A DNA stretch of 45,154 nt from Acidobacteriota bacterium (GTDB lineage: Bacteria > Acidobacteriota > B3-B38 > Guanabaribacteriales > JAGGZT01): the NCBI GenBank assembly GCA_021161905.1, contig JAGGZT010000045.1:1-45154 (forward strand). Direction: 5' to 3'. Made by a program: the position numbers and the translations under genes. The notes beneath the pieces were generated by a model that was not told the origin of the DNA, did no database searches, and saw nothing but the letters and a program-made list of their open reading frames with translations. The number at the start of each line of letters is the position of its first letter. Position 1 is the stretch's first letter. Positions 31,915 through 40,432 of this stretch are shown in pieces.

Positions 31915-34317
31915 CTATTCCTCCCTCTTTAAGAGGTAGTAAGCCCCCCTTGCCTTGATTATTCCGCTTATCTCGCCCACCTTTAGGGAGAAGGCGACTT
32001 TCGAGAGTTCGGGAAGGAGGTCTTCTGGTGCGATAAAGCCGATATCCCCTCCCTCTTCGCTCGATGGATCAACCGAATACCTCCGAGCGAGTGAGGAAAA
32101 GCTTTTTCCCCCTGCCAGTTCCTTCCTTATTTTTTCCGCCAGAGCAAGATCGTTCACCTTTATCAGTCTGATCCTAATGTACCCTTCTTCCTTTTTCTTC
32201 ATTATCTCTTTGATTTCGGAAAGAAGTGCCCTCGCCCTTGCCGAAGCGGGATCGAGCTTCAAGGCGAGTGTAAGTTCCTTCTTTGCCCCGGGGTAGTCCT
32301 TCATCCTTTTCTTATGTTCTGCCAGTTCTATGTGGGTGATGGGAGAGTTGGGGGCGGTATGCAGTAGCTCAGTCAGTTTCTTTTCCGCTAATTTATGTTT
32401 TCCTTCCTCATCATAAAGGCGAGCAAGGTTGGCTAAAGCGAGCTCCTTTCTGAAGCCGACCGCCACCGCCCGTTCGAGGATTGGGATCGCTTCTTTTTTT
32501 CTTCCCGTTTCGAGGAGGAGATCGGCTAAGTTGCCCAAGGTGGCGGGGTCGTTTGGGGCAAGCGTTAGCGCTTTTTTAAAGGTGGCAATTGCTTCTTCTC
32601 GCTTTCCATTATTACGATAGATCACTCCCAGGTTGAAATAGAGAAGGTGGGAGTTGGGGAAAATAGCGAGCCCCTTCTTTATCGTCCGAACCGCCTCGGC
32701 GAAGTCCCCCATCTCGGCATAGGTTCTCCCGATCTGGTAATAGGTATTGATGAAACCCGGAGATAGCTTTAGGGCAATTGCGTACTGCTCAAGTGCCCTC
32801 TTATACTGTTTCAGTTGACGGTAGGCGTTTCCTAAGTAATATCTGAGCTCGAAGCTGTTTTCGTTTATCTTGAGAAGGGGAAGGAGCCTTTTTAGTGCTT
32901 TCCTCGCCTCTCCCCTACCTAACTCCTTACTCGCGAGGATGAGGTTTCGCTCGTATCGATTGTAATCCTCAATCTTATCCTTTGGGTCAGCTAATGGTCC
33001 TTGTTTTTTCTTTAGGTTTTTTCGGACCACGGTACCACTTATGTAGCCCAAGGAGATCATCCTTTTGAGCGTCTCCTCGTCGGGAACAAGTCTTATCGCC
33101 CCTGCCCCCTCATCGTAGCCCGCGGTGAGCTTCTTGAGCTCATTAGAGAGCCTCCTTGCTACCGCTCGATACTTGGTGAAGAGGTTGTTTTTCTCCTTTG
33201 GATCGAGTGCCAGATTGTAAAGCTCCGGCTTCGGCGCCTCAATATATTTCCAATTCCCTTTTATGAGGCAGCGGAGCTTCCCCCAGCCGAAGTGGAGCCA
33301 AGGGTAGTAACTCTCCCCATACGAGGAGAGGTTTATCTTCTTACCTTTTATTAATGGAAGAAGACTTATCCCCTGAGCCCCTGTTTCCTTTCTGTAGTCT
33401 ATTCCGAGGAAGTCGAGGATGGTGGGGAGGATGTCAATGCTCCGTACCAGTTCTGGGACTACTTTTCCCTGAGGGAGAACGCCTGGTAGAGAGATTATGA
33501 GGGGGATGTGCATTGCCCCCTCATAGACGAAGAAGCAGTGGTAGATCTCCTTATGCTCCCCAAGCATCTCCCCGTGGTCGGCGGTTAGGACGATCAGGGT
33601 GTTTCTCCTCAGTCCCATCGCCTTGAGCTGAGAGAGGAGTTTTCCCAGCTCGTGATCGGTATAGGCTATCTCCCCATCATAAGGGGTGTCTTTATAGAGT
33701 TTATCGTAGGGCGAAGGCGGGTTATAAGGGGCGTGAGGGTCGAAAAGGTGGAGCCAGAGGAAGAAGCGGTTCTCCCGATTCTCCTTTATAAAGGATAACC
33801 CCCTCTTCACTACCTCTGAAGCAGGTCGTTCCATCGAGAAGATATGGGTATAGGTAGCCCCTCCTGTTCTTTTAAAATTGTCGTAGTAATAATCAAATCC
33901 TTGGTCCAAGCCGAATTCGGAATCGAGAAGGAAGGAACCCACCACCGCTCCTGTTTTGTAGCTATGTCTCTTTAGCACTTCCGCTAAGGTGATGAGAGAG
34001 GGAGAAGCATGGTAAATAATGTTATCCCTCACTTGGTGGACGAAAGGGTAGGTTCCGGTCATTATCGAGGTATGGGAGGGAAGGGTGATGGGTACCTGGC
34101 AGTAGGTTCGGGCGAAGCGGATTCCGGAGGAGGCGAGTTTGTCGATGTTAGGGGTTTTTATCTTTTGGTATCCATAACAGCCGAGGTGGTCTGCCCTCAG
34201 GGTGTCAATGGTTATAAGAATGAGATTATATCTTGGTGGAGGTGTTTTCTCCTCCTGAGCGAGGATAAAAGGGGAGAGTAAGAAGCCGATTACCAGAGGT
34301 AAAACAATCCTTTTCAT
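31915..34317 (-). CDS. Exported sulfatase-fold/TPR protein with C-terminal parvulin domain
   Basis: 800 residues. Signal peptide (1-20, ending ILAQ), sulfatase/alkaline-phosphatase fold (about 30-430), six to eight TPRs (about 455-690), and a C-terminal parvulin-type prolyl isomerase domain (about 703-800: AEKIRKELAGGKSFSSLARR, SEEGGDIGFI, FSLKVGEISGII). Metal-site motifs ITIDTLRADH (D38) and LTADHGEMLGEHKE are kept. The nucleophile segment is TLPSH (T78) instead of CxPSR, so it is probably not a formylglycine sulfatase. Clearly a paralogue of the downstream protein, which carries an HTH instead of the isomerase. The AAGGAGGCGATCA site and a TTGACT promoter support the start. Function unknown; an envelope phospho-transfer or hydrolysis role with a folding module is inference. 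Confidence 0.87.
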   Translation of the reverse strand: MKRIVLPLVIGFLLSPFILAQEEKTPPPRYNLILITIDTLRADHLGCYGYQKIKTPNIDKLASSGIRFARTYCQVPITLPSHTSIMTGTYPFVHQVRDNIIYHASPSLITLAEVLKRHSYKTGAVVGSFLLDSEFGLDQGFDYYYDNFKRTGGATYTHIFSMERPASEVVKRGLSFIKENRENRFFLWLHLFDPHAPYNPPSPYDKLYKDTPYDGEIAYTDHELGKLLSQLKAMGLRRNTLIVLTADHGEMLGEHKEIYHCFFVYEGAMHIPLIISLPGVLPQGKVVPELVRSIDILPTILDFLGIDYRKETGAQGISLLPLIKGKKINLSSYGESYYPWLHFGWGKLRCLIKGNWKYIEAPKPELYNLALDPKEKNNLFTKYRAVARRLSNELKKLTAGYDEGAGAIRLVPDEETLKRMISLGYISGTVVRKNLKKKQGPLADPKDKIEDYNRYERNLILASKELGRGEARKALKRLLPLLKINENSFELRYYLGNAYRQLKQYKRALEQYAIALKLSPGFINTYYQIGRTYAEMGDFAEAVRTIKKGLAIFPNSHLLYFNLGVIYRNNGKREEAIATFKKALTLAPNDPATLGNLADLLLETGRKKEAIPILERAVAVGFRKELALANLARLYDEEGKHKLAEKKLTELLHTAPNSPITHIELAEHKKRMKDYPGAKKELTLALKLDPASARARALLSEIKEIMKKKEEGYIRIRLIKVNDLALAEKIRKELAGGKSFSSLARRYSVDPSSEEGGDIGFIAPEDLLPELSKVAFSLKVGEISGIIKARGAYYLLKREE

Positions 34318-34338
34318 TGATCGCCTCCTTATTTTTTT

Positions 34339-34368
34339 AATATATCAGAAAAGGAAGGACTTAGTCAA
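34339..34368 (-). promoter_or_regulatory. Promoter of the sulfatase-fold gene pair
   Basis: Minus strand: -35 TTGACT (34368-34363), 18-bp spacer, -10 TATATT (34344-34339), about 22 bp before the start codon. Confidence 0.7.
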
Positions 34369-34383
34369 GGAGACAAAAAGGGG

Positions 34384-34413
34384 TTGACTGAGGTTGATAT
34401 CACAGTTTAATAT
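34384..34413 (+). promoter_or_regulatory. Candidate distal promoter of the TonB receptor gene
   Basis: -35 TTGACT (34384-34389), 18-bp spacer, -10 TAATAT (34408-34413). It would give a leader of about 270 nt, with no convincing coding content. Back to back with the leftward promoter at 34363. Confidence 0.4.
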
Positions 34414-34566
34414 ATAATTGTTCTATGAGAGGTCCCTTTTTGATTCGGATTTTTGGATTTTTTATCCAAATTTTTGGATTGAAGGGGGAAGAGGAAAGGA
34501 GGAGAAGGAAAGAAGGTTCCTTAAGTTTTGTATTTCCAGAGGATAAAAAAAGGGGATTCTGGCTAC

Positions 34567-34594
34567 TTGGTGGCACGAAATTTGTTTGTATAAT
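34567..34594 (+). promoter_or_regulatory. Candidate proximal promoter of the TonB receptor gene
   Basis: -35 TTGGTG (34567-34572), 16-bp spacer, perfect -10 TATAAT (34589-34594), about 90 nt before the start codon. Confidence 0.5.
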
Positions 34595-34691
34595 AGAGAT
34601 GGATTAATATTTTAAGAAAGGGGGTAGAGAAGCAGTTAAAAGATATCTAATGTTAACCCAAAACCTTTAAGAAAGGGAGGGATGTGAAGTT

Positions 34692-37361
34692 ATGAAAGCC
34701 AAATTATTGGTCGTTCTGGTGGCGGTGGGGCTTCTTTTCTCCGCCGTTGCCTATGGCCAGATGGCTAAGATCACCGGTACCCTGCGTGGTGTGGTGAAAG
34801 ACACCTCTGGTGCTGTTCTTCCTGGTGTGACCATTACCATCAATTCTCCAGCCTTGATCACACCGGACCTTACTGCTACCACTGACTCTACTGGCGTTTA
34901 CCGTTTCCCCTCGCTTCCACCGGGCGTATATGAGGTGAAGGCAGAGCTCGAGGGCTTTCAGACGGTTATCCGTAAAGGGGTGGAGATCCACGCTGGTGTT
35001 ACCACCACGGTCAACTTCACCCTGAAGGTGGCGGCGGTGGCGGAGACGATCACCGTTACTGCGGAGAGCCCGCTGGTCGATGTGAAGGAGTCGTCGGCGA
35101 GCGTAACCCTTAGTAAGAACCTGCTTGAGAACCTGCCGAGGCCTACCTTCGCCCTTGATGTGGAGGACTACGCGCCTGGCGTTAGTGGAACCAGTGCTTT
35201 TGGTGGTGCTGGTTCCGCAGCCAGCTCCTATCAGCTCGATGGCGTCGATGTTACCGATACCGAGGGTGGAACCCGCTGGGTCTTCCCCAACTACGACTGG
35301 TTCGAGGAGGTGCAGTTCGCTGGTATCGGCTTGAACGCCGAGTACGGGATGTTCACCGGGCAGGTATTCAACATCGTCACCAAGTCCGGTGGTAACGAGT
35401 TCCATGGGACCTTAACCGGCTACTTCGAGGGTGATGATTACCTCCCCGATGCCCTCACCTGGTCGAACTGGACCGATCCCAGCCTCGAGCCCCGTACCGT
35501 CCGTAAGCGCTACGAGGCGAGTGCTTCCGTCGGTGGTCCTATTATAAAGAACAAGTTCTGGTTCTTCGGTTCTGCGGAGAAGTACTACGAGAAGGTCTCC
35601 ATCCTCTCTGTCGAGGGGAGTCAGCGGGAGCAGTGGAGCCCCCGTTACTTCATCAAGGGCACCTATCAGCTCAACCGGAACAACAAGGTATCCGGTTTCT
35701 ACGAACGGGATATCTATGATGTAAGCGGTCGTGCTGCCAGTAGGTATAACCCGCCCGAGACCACCGTTACTGAGGATTCGCCCTCCAACTCCTGGAACGC
35801 TACCTGGACCTCCATCTTCAGCCAGAACACCCTGCTCGATGTCCGCTATGGTGCCTTCAAAGGGTACTATTACCTCACTCCAAACGGTAGCGGTTATCCT
35901 CACTACGATCTCGTCACCAACTATTACTCTGTTAACGCTATCTACTACTACTATGCTGATAGGAGAAGGGACCAGGTGAACGCTTCGCTCACCCACTTTG
36001 CGGACAACTTCCTGTTGAAGGGCGATAACCACGACTTCAAGTTCGGTGCCGAGTTCGAGCGGAGCTGGATGAGAGACAGAGGTGGTTACCCTGAGGGTAA
36101 AGCCTATTTCGATTGGAATGGTGCTCCCTATCTGATGTACGAGGGTGGAAGGTACGATATCGAGCCGAGGGTCCTTCGGTGGAGCTTCTTCGCTCAGGAT
36201 TCCTGGACCATTAAGGAACGGCTTACCCTGAACCTTGGTATCCGCTTCGACTATGATACTGCTGGTTTCCCCGGTGAGAACCGGGATAAGCTGATGGTAA
36301 CCAAGAACCCGGCGCCCAGGCTCGGCTTCGCCTATGACCTCTTCGGCGATGGCAAAGGCGCGGTGAAGGGTGGTTTCTTCCGCTACTACGCTCCCATCTT
36401 CAACGACTACATCTATGCGCTTTCTACTAATGTTGAGGACATCTACGGCTACTATTGGGATGGCGCTGATTGGCAACAGTTCCTCTACATACCCCATGTT
36501 CTTACCCGGGATATCGATCCCAACATCAAACAACCCTATGTCGATGAGATAAACTTCTCCTTCGAGCGCCAGCTACTCCCCGATCTTTCCCTGCGGGTGA
36601 CCTATGTCCATCGCTATGAGCACAACATCATCTCCGATGTCGATCGGAGCATCCCCGATAACTACCAGGCGATGACCATCACTGATCCCGGCGAAGATGG
36701 GGTTACTGGTACTTCCGATGATCAGCAGGTCACCGTTTATAACTGTATTGACCCCAGCGAGCGGTTCTGGATAACGATGAACGCTCCTGGTGCCTATCGG
36801 AAGTACGATGGGTTGATCATCGTCGCCAACAAGAGGATGAGCAACAACTGGTTGATGATGGGTTCGGTCACCATCTCCCGGGCGAAGGGGAACATCACTA
36901 CCGCAAGGGGTGGTGGCTCCGAGTGGGATGATATGAACTATGATCCCAGGTACAACAAGAACTACGACGGGAACACTGGCCTCACCCGGACGGTGATGGT
37001 GAAGGTGAACGCCACCTACTTCGCTCCTTGGGGGATCAACCTGAGCGCCTACTTCGATGTGAGGACCGGTGCCTTCTGGACACGGAGGCTCCGGGTTACC
37101 GGGCTGAACCAGGGTACGAGAACCATCTATGTCGAACCGCGTGGTTCCCACACCCTTGATACCGGCTACAACCTCGACCTCAGGATCGAGAAGCAGGTCG
37201 CCATCGGACCGGGCAATCTCCGCATCTCTGCTGACTTCTTCAATGTGTTCAACTCCGATCGGGTTACCGGTATTAATACCCTCACCGGCGCCTACTTCGG
37301 TGAGACTACCAACCTGGTCTATCCGCGTCGGCTCAGGCTCGGTGTCCGCTACATCTTCTAA
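34692..37361 (+). CDS. TonB-dependent outer-membrane receptor with carboxypeptidase-regulatory domain
   Basis: 889 residues. Signal peptide (1-22, ending AYGQ), then a carboxypeptidase-regulatory-like domain (about 27-115: GVVKDTSGAVLPGVTITI ... TLKV). A TonB plug follows (about 115-245: ITVTAESPLVDV, SSYQLDGVDVTD, EYGMFTGQVFNIVTKSGGNE), and a 22-strand-type barrel runs to the end, closing with the aromatic terminal strand RLRLGVRYIF. This SusC/OmpA-related layout is characteristic of Acidobacteriota-like receptors. The ligand is unknown; oligosaccharides or peptides are usual. No SusD partner is adjacent. A GGGAGGG site precedes the ATG. G+C and codon use look more biased than in the neighbours (many GGT/GAC/TAC codons), consistent with high expression. 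Long antisense frames are shadows. Confidence 0.93.
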   Translation: MKAKLLVVLVAVGLLFSAVAYGQMAKITGTLRGVVKDTSGAVLPGVTITINSPALITPDLTATTDSTGVYRFPSLPPGVYEVKAELEGFQTVIRKGVEIHAGVTTTVNFTLKVAAVAETITVTAESPLVDVKESSASVTLSKNLLENLPRPTFALDVEDYAPGVSGTSAFGGAGSAASSYQLDGVDVTDTEGGTRWVFPNYDWFEEVQFAGIGLNAEYGMFTGQVFNIVTKSGGNEFHGTLTGYFEGDDYLPDALTWSNWTDPSLEPRTVRKRYEASASVGGPIIKNKFWFFGSAEKYYEKVSILSVEGSQREQWSPRYFIKGTYQLNRNNKVSGFYERDIYDVSGRAASRYNPPETTVTEDSPSNSWNATWTSIFSQNTLLDVRYGAFKGYYYLTPNGSGYPHYDLVTNYYSVNAIYYYYADRRRDQVNASLTHFADNFLLKGDNHDFKFGAEFERSWMRDRGGYPEGKAYFDWNGAPYLMYEGGRYDIEPRVLRWSFFAQDSWTIKERLTLNLGIRFDYDTAGFPGENRDKLMVTKNPAPRLGFAYDLFGDGKGAVKGGFFRYYAPIFNDYIYALSTNVEDIYGYYWDGADWQQFLYIPHVLTRDIDPNIKQPYVDEINFSFERQLLPDLSLRVTYVHRYEHNIISDVDRSIPDNYQAMTITDPGEDGVTGTSDDQQVTVYNCIDPSERFWITMNAPGAYRKYDGLIIVANKRMSNNWLMMGSVTISRAKGNITTARGGGSEWDDMNYDPRYNKNYDGNTGLTRTVMVKVNATYFAPWGINLSAYFDVRTGAFWTRRLRVTGLNQGTRTIYVEPRGSHTLDTGYNLDLRIEKQVAIGPGNLRISADFFNVFNSDRVTGINTLTGAYFGETTNLVYPRRLRLGVRYIF

Positions 37362-37376
37362 GACCCGAGATATTCC

Positions 37377-37409
37377 GGGGGAGCGGCTTCGCTCCCCCTT
37401 TTCTTTTTT
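37377..37409 (+). terminator. Terminator of the TonB receptor gene
   Basis: Perfect 9-bp stem GGGGGAGCG (37377-37385) / CGCTCCCCC (37390-37398), GCTT loop, then TTTTCTTTTTT. Confidence 0.9.
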
Positions 37410-37434
37410 TGTCCCCTCTATAGGTAAAAGGCGA

Positions 37435-37463
37435 TTGACATAATCGCCATTGTTCGATAAAAT
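37435..37463 (+). promoter_or_regulatory. Promoter of the chemosensory operon
   Basis: -35 TTGACA (37435-37440), 17-bp spacer, -10 TAAAAT (37458-37463): a housekeeping-type promoter, not a sigma-28 flagellar one. No further promoter or terminator is evident before the window end, so nine che genes appear to share it. Confidence 0.75.
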
Positions 37464-37502
37464 AAAAAAGGTAATTATGTTTTTTTATGACCTTTGCGAG
37501 TG

Positions 37503-38321
37503 ATGAAGGTGGTGGTTGATGAGGCTGGTTTTGCCGAACTTAAGGAGAGGATCCGAAGGTATATCGGGTTCAATTGCAACCTTTATAAGCCAAAGTGCTT
37601 GAAGAGGCGGATAGCCACCAGGCTTCGGGCAAGAGGGGTGAGAAGCTACCGGGAGTATGCAGCGCTTCTTGCTAAGGAACCGGCAGAGCTTCCTCTATTG
37701 GAGGAGGCGCTTACTATTAATGTTTCCAAGTTCTTCCGCAACTATGAGCTTTTTTCCCTCCTTGAGCGGGAGGTTTTCCCAAGACTTGGGGCTTTAGCGG
37801 AGGAGAGGAAGCTACCCCGCCTTTTTTTCTGGAGTGCTGGTTCCGCTACCGGAGAGGAGCCATATACTTTGGCGATAATGGCCAAGGAGCTATTGCCTAA
37901 GAAGATCGATGTCAGGATTTTGGGCACTGATATAAGCAAGAAGAGCCTTGAGGCGGCGAGAAGGGGTATATACCCCCCAGCGAGTCTGGATGAGACGCCG
38001 GAGAGGATAAAGGAAAAGTATTTTGTTTTTGAGGAGGGACGCTATCATCTTGCTCCGGAGATAAAGGAGATGGTTACCTTCCGTAAGCTCGATCTTCTTG
38101 CCGATCCTTATCCTCAGAGGGTAGATTTGATCCTATGTAGAAATGTACTTATCTACCTTACCAAAGAGGCACAGGATATCATCCTCTCTGGCTTCTTCGG
38201 TAGCCTTGTTCCCCGGGGGGTGCTCGTTCTGGGAAAGGTGGAGGCGCTCTCTGGGGAGGCGCGTAAGCTTTTCTCCCCTATAGATGTTCGGGAACGGGTT
38301 TATAGCCGTCCTTTTAGGTAG
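37503..38321 (+). CDS. cheR: CheR, chemoreceptor glutamate methyltransferase
   Basis: 272 residues. An N-terminal helical CheR domain (about 5-70, with CNLYKPKCLKRRIATRLRAR) is followed by a class I AdoMet methyltransferase domain. Motif I FWSAGSATGEEPYTLA is at about 104-119, FRKLDLLADPYP at about 186-197, and VDLILCRNVLIYLT at about 200-213. It methylates receptor glutamates with AdoMet during adaptation. The start is uncertain: TTG (37494), GTG (37500) and ATG (37503) are in frame, and none has a good ribosome site. First gene of the operon. Confidence 0.92.
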   Translation: MKVVVDEAGFAELKERIRRYIGFNCNLYKPKCLKRRIATRLRARGVRSYREYAALLAKEPAELPLLEEALTINVSKFFRNYELFSLLEREVFPRLGALAEERKLPRLFFWSAGSATGEEPYTLAIMAKELLPKKIDVRILGTDISKKSLEAARRGIYPPASLDETPERIKEKYFVFEEGRYHLAPEIKEMVTFRKLDLLADPYPQRVDLILCRNVLIYLTKEAQDIILSGFFGSLVPRGVLVLGKVEALSGEARKLFSPIDVRERVYSRPFR

Positions 38322-38341
38322 ATAGCGAGGAGGGGTAATTG

Positions 38342-38824
38342 ATGGAGAAGCTCGTAGTAGGGATTGGTAATTATGGTATAGCGAAGAAGAAACCTCCATT
38401 GGTCGCTTATGGTCTTGGCTCCTGTGTGGCGGTCATTATGTATGATGAAGAAAAAGGGATAGGGGGGATGGCACATATTATGCTCCCCAACGGCAATCTC
38501 AATTCGGCGAAGAAGCATCCCTACCGTTTCCCTGAAACCGCTATCCCTAAGTTGTTAGCCGAGCTCCTCGATGGAGGGGCAAGGAGGGAGAAATTGAGGG
38601 CGAAGTTGGTCGGTGGAGCCAATATGTTCTCGCTCCTTGCCTCAAAGGAATCCCAAGAGATAGGAAAAAGAAACATCGAAGCCTGTAGGCGGGTTCTTTC
38701 AGAGCTGGGGATACCCATCGTGGGAGAGGATGTGGGCGGAGATTATGGGAGAACGGTGTTTTTCTTCCCTGAGGGAGGGAGGGTTCTTGTCCGTTCCTTT
38801 AAGGTAGGTGAGAAGGAGATATGA
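38342..38824 (+). CDS. cheD: CheD, chemoreceptor glutamine deamidase
   Basis: 160 residues of the CheD family. The catalytic Cys is in YGLGSCVAV (C28) and the His in GMAHIMLP (H45); GGDYGRTVFF near the C-terminus is also typical. It deamidates receptor glutamines and, in species with CheC, binds CheC and raises its phosphatase activity; a cheC gene is in the same operon. A GAGGAGGGG site precedes the ATG (a TTG one codon earlier is also in frame). It overlaps cheB by 4 bp (ATGA). Confidence 0.93.
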   Translation: MEKLVVGIGNYGIAKKKPPLVAYGLGSCVAVIMYDEEKGIGGMAHIMLPNGNLNSAKKHPYRFPETAIPKLLAELLDGGARREKLRAKLVGGANMFSLLASKESQEIGKRNIEACRRVLSELGIPIVGEDVGGDYGRTVFFFPEGGRVLVRSFKVGEKEI

Positions 38825-39894
38825 GTGGCAGGAAGATAAGGGTATTGGTGGTGGATGATTCCCCGTTTATGCGGGAGCTTATATCCGACATCATAAATTC
38901 AACCTCTGATCTCGAGGTGGTAGGGAGGGCAGCGAACGGTAAAGCTGCTTTGGAGAAGATGGCGGAGCTTGCTCCCGATGTGATCACCCTGGATGTAGAG
39001 ATGCCGGTCCTCGATGGTTTGTCCACCCTCTCTCGACTGATGAGACGCCATCCTCTTCCGGTGATAATGCTCTCCGCCTATACCACTGAGGGGGCTCGGG
39101 CTACCATCCGGGCGTTGGAGCTCGGTGCGGTCGATTTTATAGCCAAGCCATCAGGAGAGGTCTCATTCGATCTGGAGAAGATAAGGGACGAGATCATCAC
39201 CAAGATAAGATTGGCAGCTGGGGTGGAGGCGATAAAGATCCACCCGCTTGAGAAGAAGAAAGAGAAAGAGCTCTCCCCTGGAGCAAGAAAGGGTGGTTTC
39301 TTCGGTATCGGTATCGCCGCTTCTACTGGGGGTCCTCAGGCGTTATTGAATCTTCTCCCCACCTTTCCTAAGGATCTCCCGGGGGCTTTGTTCATCGTCC
39401 AGCATATGCCTTCTGGTTTCACCCGGCAGTTTGCCGAACGGCTTGACGCGGTTTGTAAGTTGAAGATCAAAGAGGCGGAGGACGGGGAGGAGATCCATCC
39501 GGGTTATGGTTATGTGGCTCCGGGAGGGTATCATCTTTTGATCGAAAGGGATGGAGAGAGAAGTTTTCTCCGCTATTCTTCAGAGCCTCCCCTTTGGGGG
39601 GTGAGGCCAGCAGCGGATCATCTGTTTACCTCTTTGGCGAAGGCTTTTGGGGTTAGTGCCATCGGGGTAGTTCTCACCGGTATGGGTCGTGATGGAGCTG
39701 CTGGTCTTCTTGCCATAAAGGAGAAAGGGGGGATGACCATCGCTCAGAGCCGGGATTCCGCTCTCATCTTCGGTATGCCCCGATCAGCGATTGAACTTGG
39801 TGCTGTCTCCCATATTCTTTCCCTCGACGAGATAGATAGTGCAATCCTCAGGCATCTCGGCTATGGGGTGAGAAGGGAGGCTGCTGGTGGCTGA
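38821..39894 (+). CDS. cheB: CheB, response-regulator methylesterase
   Basis: 357 residues. Receiver domain (1-125) with acidic pocket D12/D13 and phospho-acceptor D58 in VITLDVEMP; linker; CheB methylesterase domain (about 160-350) with S168 in GIAASTGGP, His in IVQHMPSGFT and Asp in LTGMGRDGAAG. All catalytic residues are present. It removes methyl groups (and deamidates) on receptors and is activated by phosphorylation from CheA. Translation is coupled to cheD upstream and overlaps cheW downstream by 8 bp. Confidence 0.95.
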   Translation: MSGRKIRVLVVDDSPFMRELISDIINSTSDLEVVGRAANGKAALEKMAELAPDVITLDVEMPVLDGLSTLSRLMRRHPLPVIMLSAYTTEGARATIRALELGAVDFIAKPSGEVSFDLEKIRDEIITKIRLAAGVEAIKIHPLEKKKEKELSPGARKGGFFGIGIAASTGGPQALLNLLPTFPKDLPGALFIVQHMPSGFTRQFAERLDAVCKLKIKEAEDGEEIHPGYGYVAPGGYHLLIERDGERSFLRYSSEPPLWGVRPAADHLFTSLAKAFGVSAIGVVLTGMGRDGAAGLLAIKEKGGMTIAQSRDSALIFGMPRSAIELGAVSHILSLDEIDSAILRHLGYGVRREAAGG

Positions 39895-40432
39895 GCGAGG
39901 GATAAAGGGCGAGATTGCTCTTCTTTGTTATCGAGTGGGGAAGCAGGAATTCGCTGTTCCTCTCTCTGAGGTGGCTCGTATTCTTCCCTTGCTTCCTGTG
40001 GCAAATATCCCTCATACCCCGGAGTTTCTCGAAGGGGTGGTGGAGTACGATGGCATTCTCATTCCGGTGATCGATTTGAGAAAGAGGTTTGGGCTAGGAG
40101 AGGGAGGAGCTGCAGAGGAGGCTCGGATCGTGGTGGTGAGGATCAATGGGGAGAAGGTGGGGATGGTAGTTGATGAGGCTAAGGATATGGTTCAGATCAA
40201 GTCTTCGGAGGTAAAGAAGCCTCCTACCATCTTCCCAGGGCTTGATGCCCCTTACCTCACTGGTGTGGTTAAGCGGGGAGAGAGGTATCTCGTTCTTCTC
40301 GATCTCCGCCGGGTGCTTACCACCGAGGAGAGATTGGAACTCTTCGGTTTAGAGGGGCTTCTTTCTGGAGAGGAGCCTCTGAGGAAGAAGAGGAGGAGAA
40401 AGGGAGAGAAAGGTGGTCGAGCAAAGAAGTGA
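39887..40432 (+). CDS. cheW: CheW coupling protein 1
   Basis: 181 residues. A CheW domain (about 8-150: VGKQEFAVPLSEVARIL, EGVVEYDGILIPVIDLRKRF, VGMVVDEAKDMVQI) is followed by a Lys/Arg-rich tail (KKRRRKGEKGGRAKK) not usual in CheW. It links receptors to CheA. GTG start with a GGGAGG site 6 nt upstream; the gene overlaps cheB by 8 bp and the second cheW by 20 bp. The basic tail could bind nucleic acid or membrane, or may be a by-product of the overlap. Confidence 0.9.
   Translation: MAERGIKGEIALLCYRVGKQEFAVPLSEVARILPLLPVANIPHTPEFLEGVVEYDGILIPVIDLRKRFGLGEGGAAEEARIVVVRINGEKVGMVVDEAKDMVQIKSSEVKKPPTIFPGLDAPYLTGVVKRGERYLVLLDLRRVLTTEERLELFGLEGLLSGEEPLRKKRRRKGEKGGRAKK

Noticed and set aside
29371-34317. 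Calling the two proteins true arylsulfatases
   Set aside because: Both lack the Cys or Ser of the CxPSR formylglycine motif (TFPSH and TLPSH), so sulfatase activity by the usual mechanism is not supported.
34425-34607. 60-codon frame upstream of the TonB receptor
   Set aside because: No ribosome site and low-complexity composition; a candidate promoter (34567-34594) lies inside it. Treated as leader sequence.
35412-36533. 373-codon minus-strand open frame inside the TonB receptor gene
   Set aside because: Antisense shadow of a strongly coding, codon-biased gene, with no start signals.
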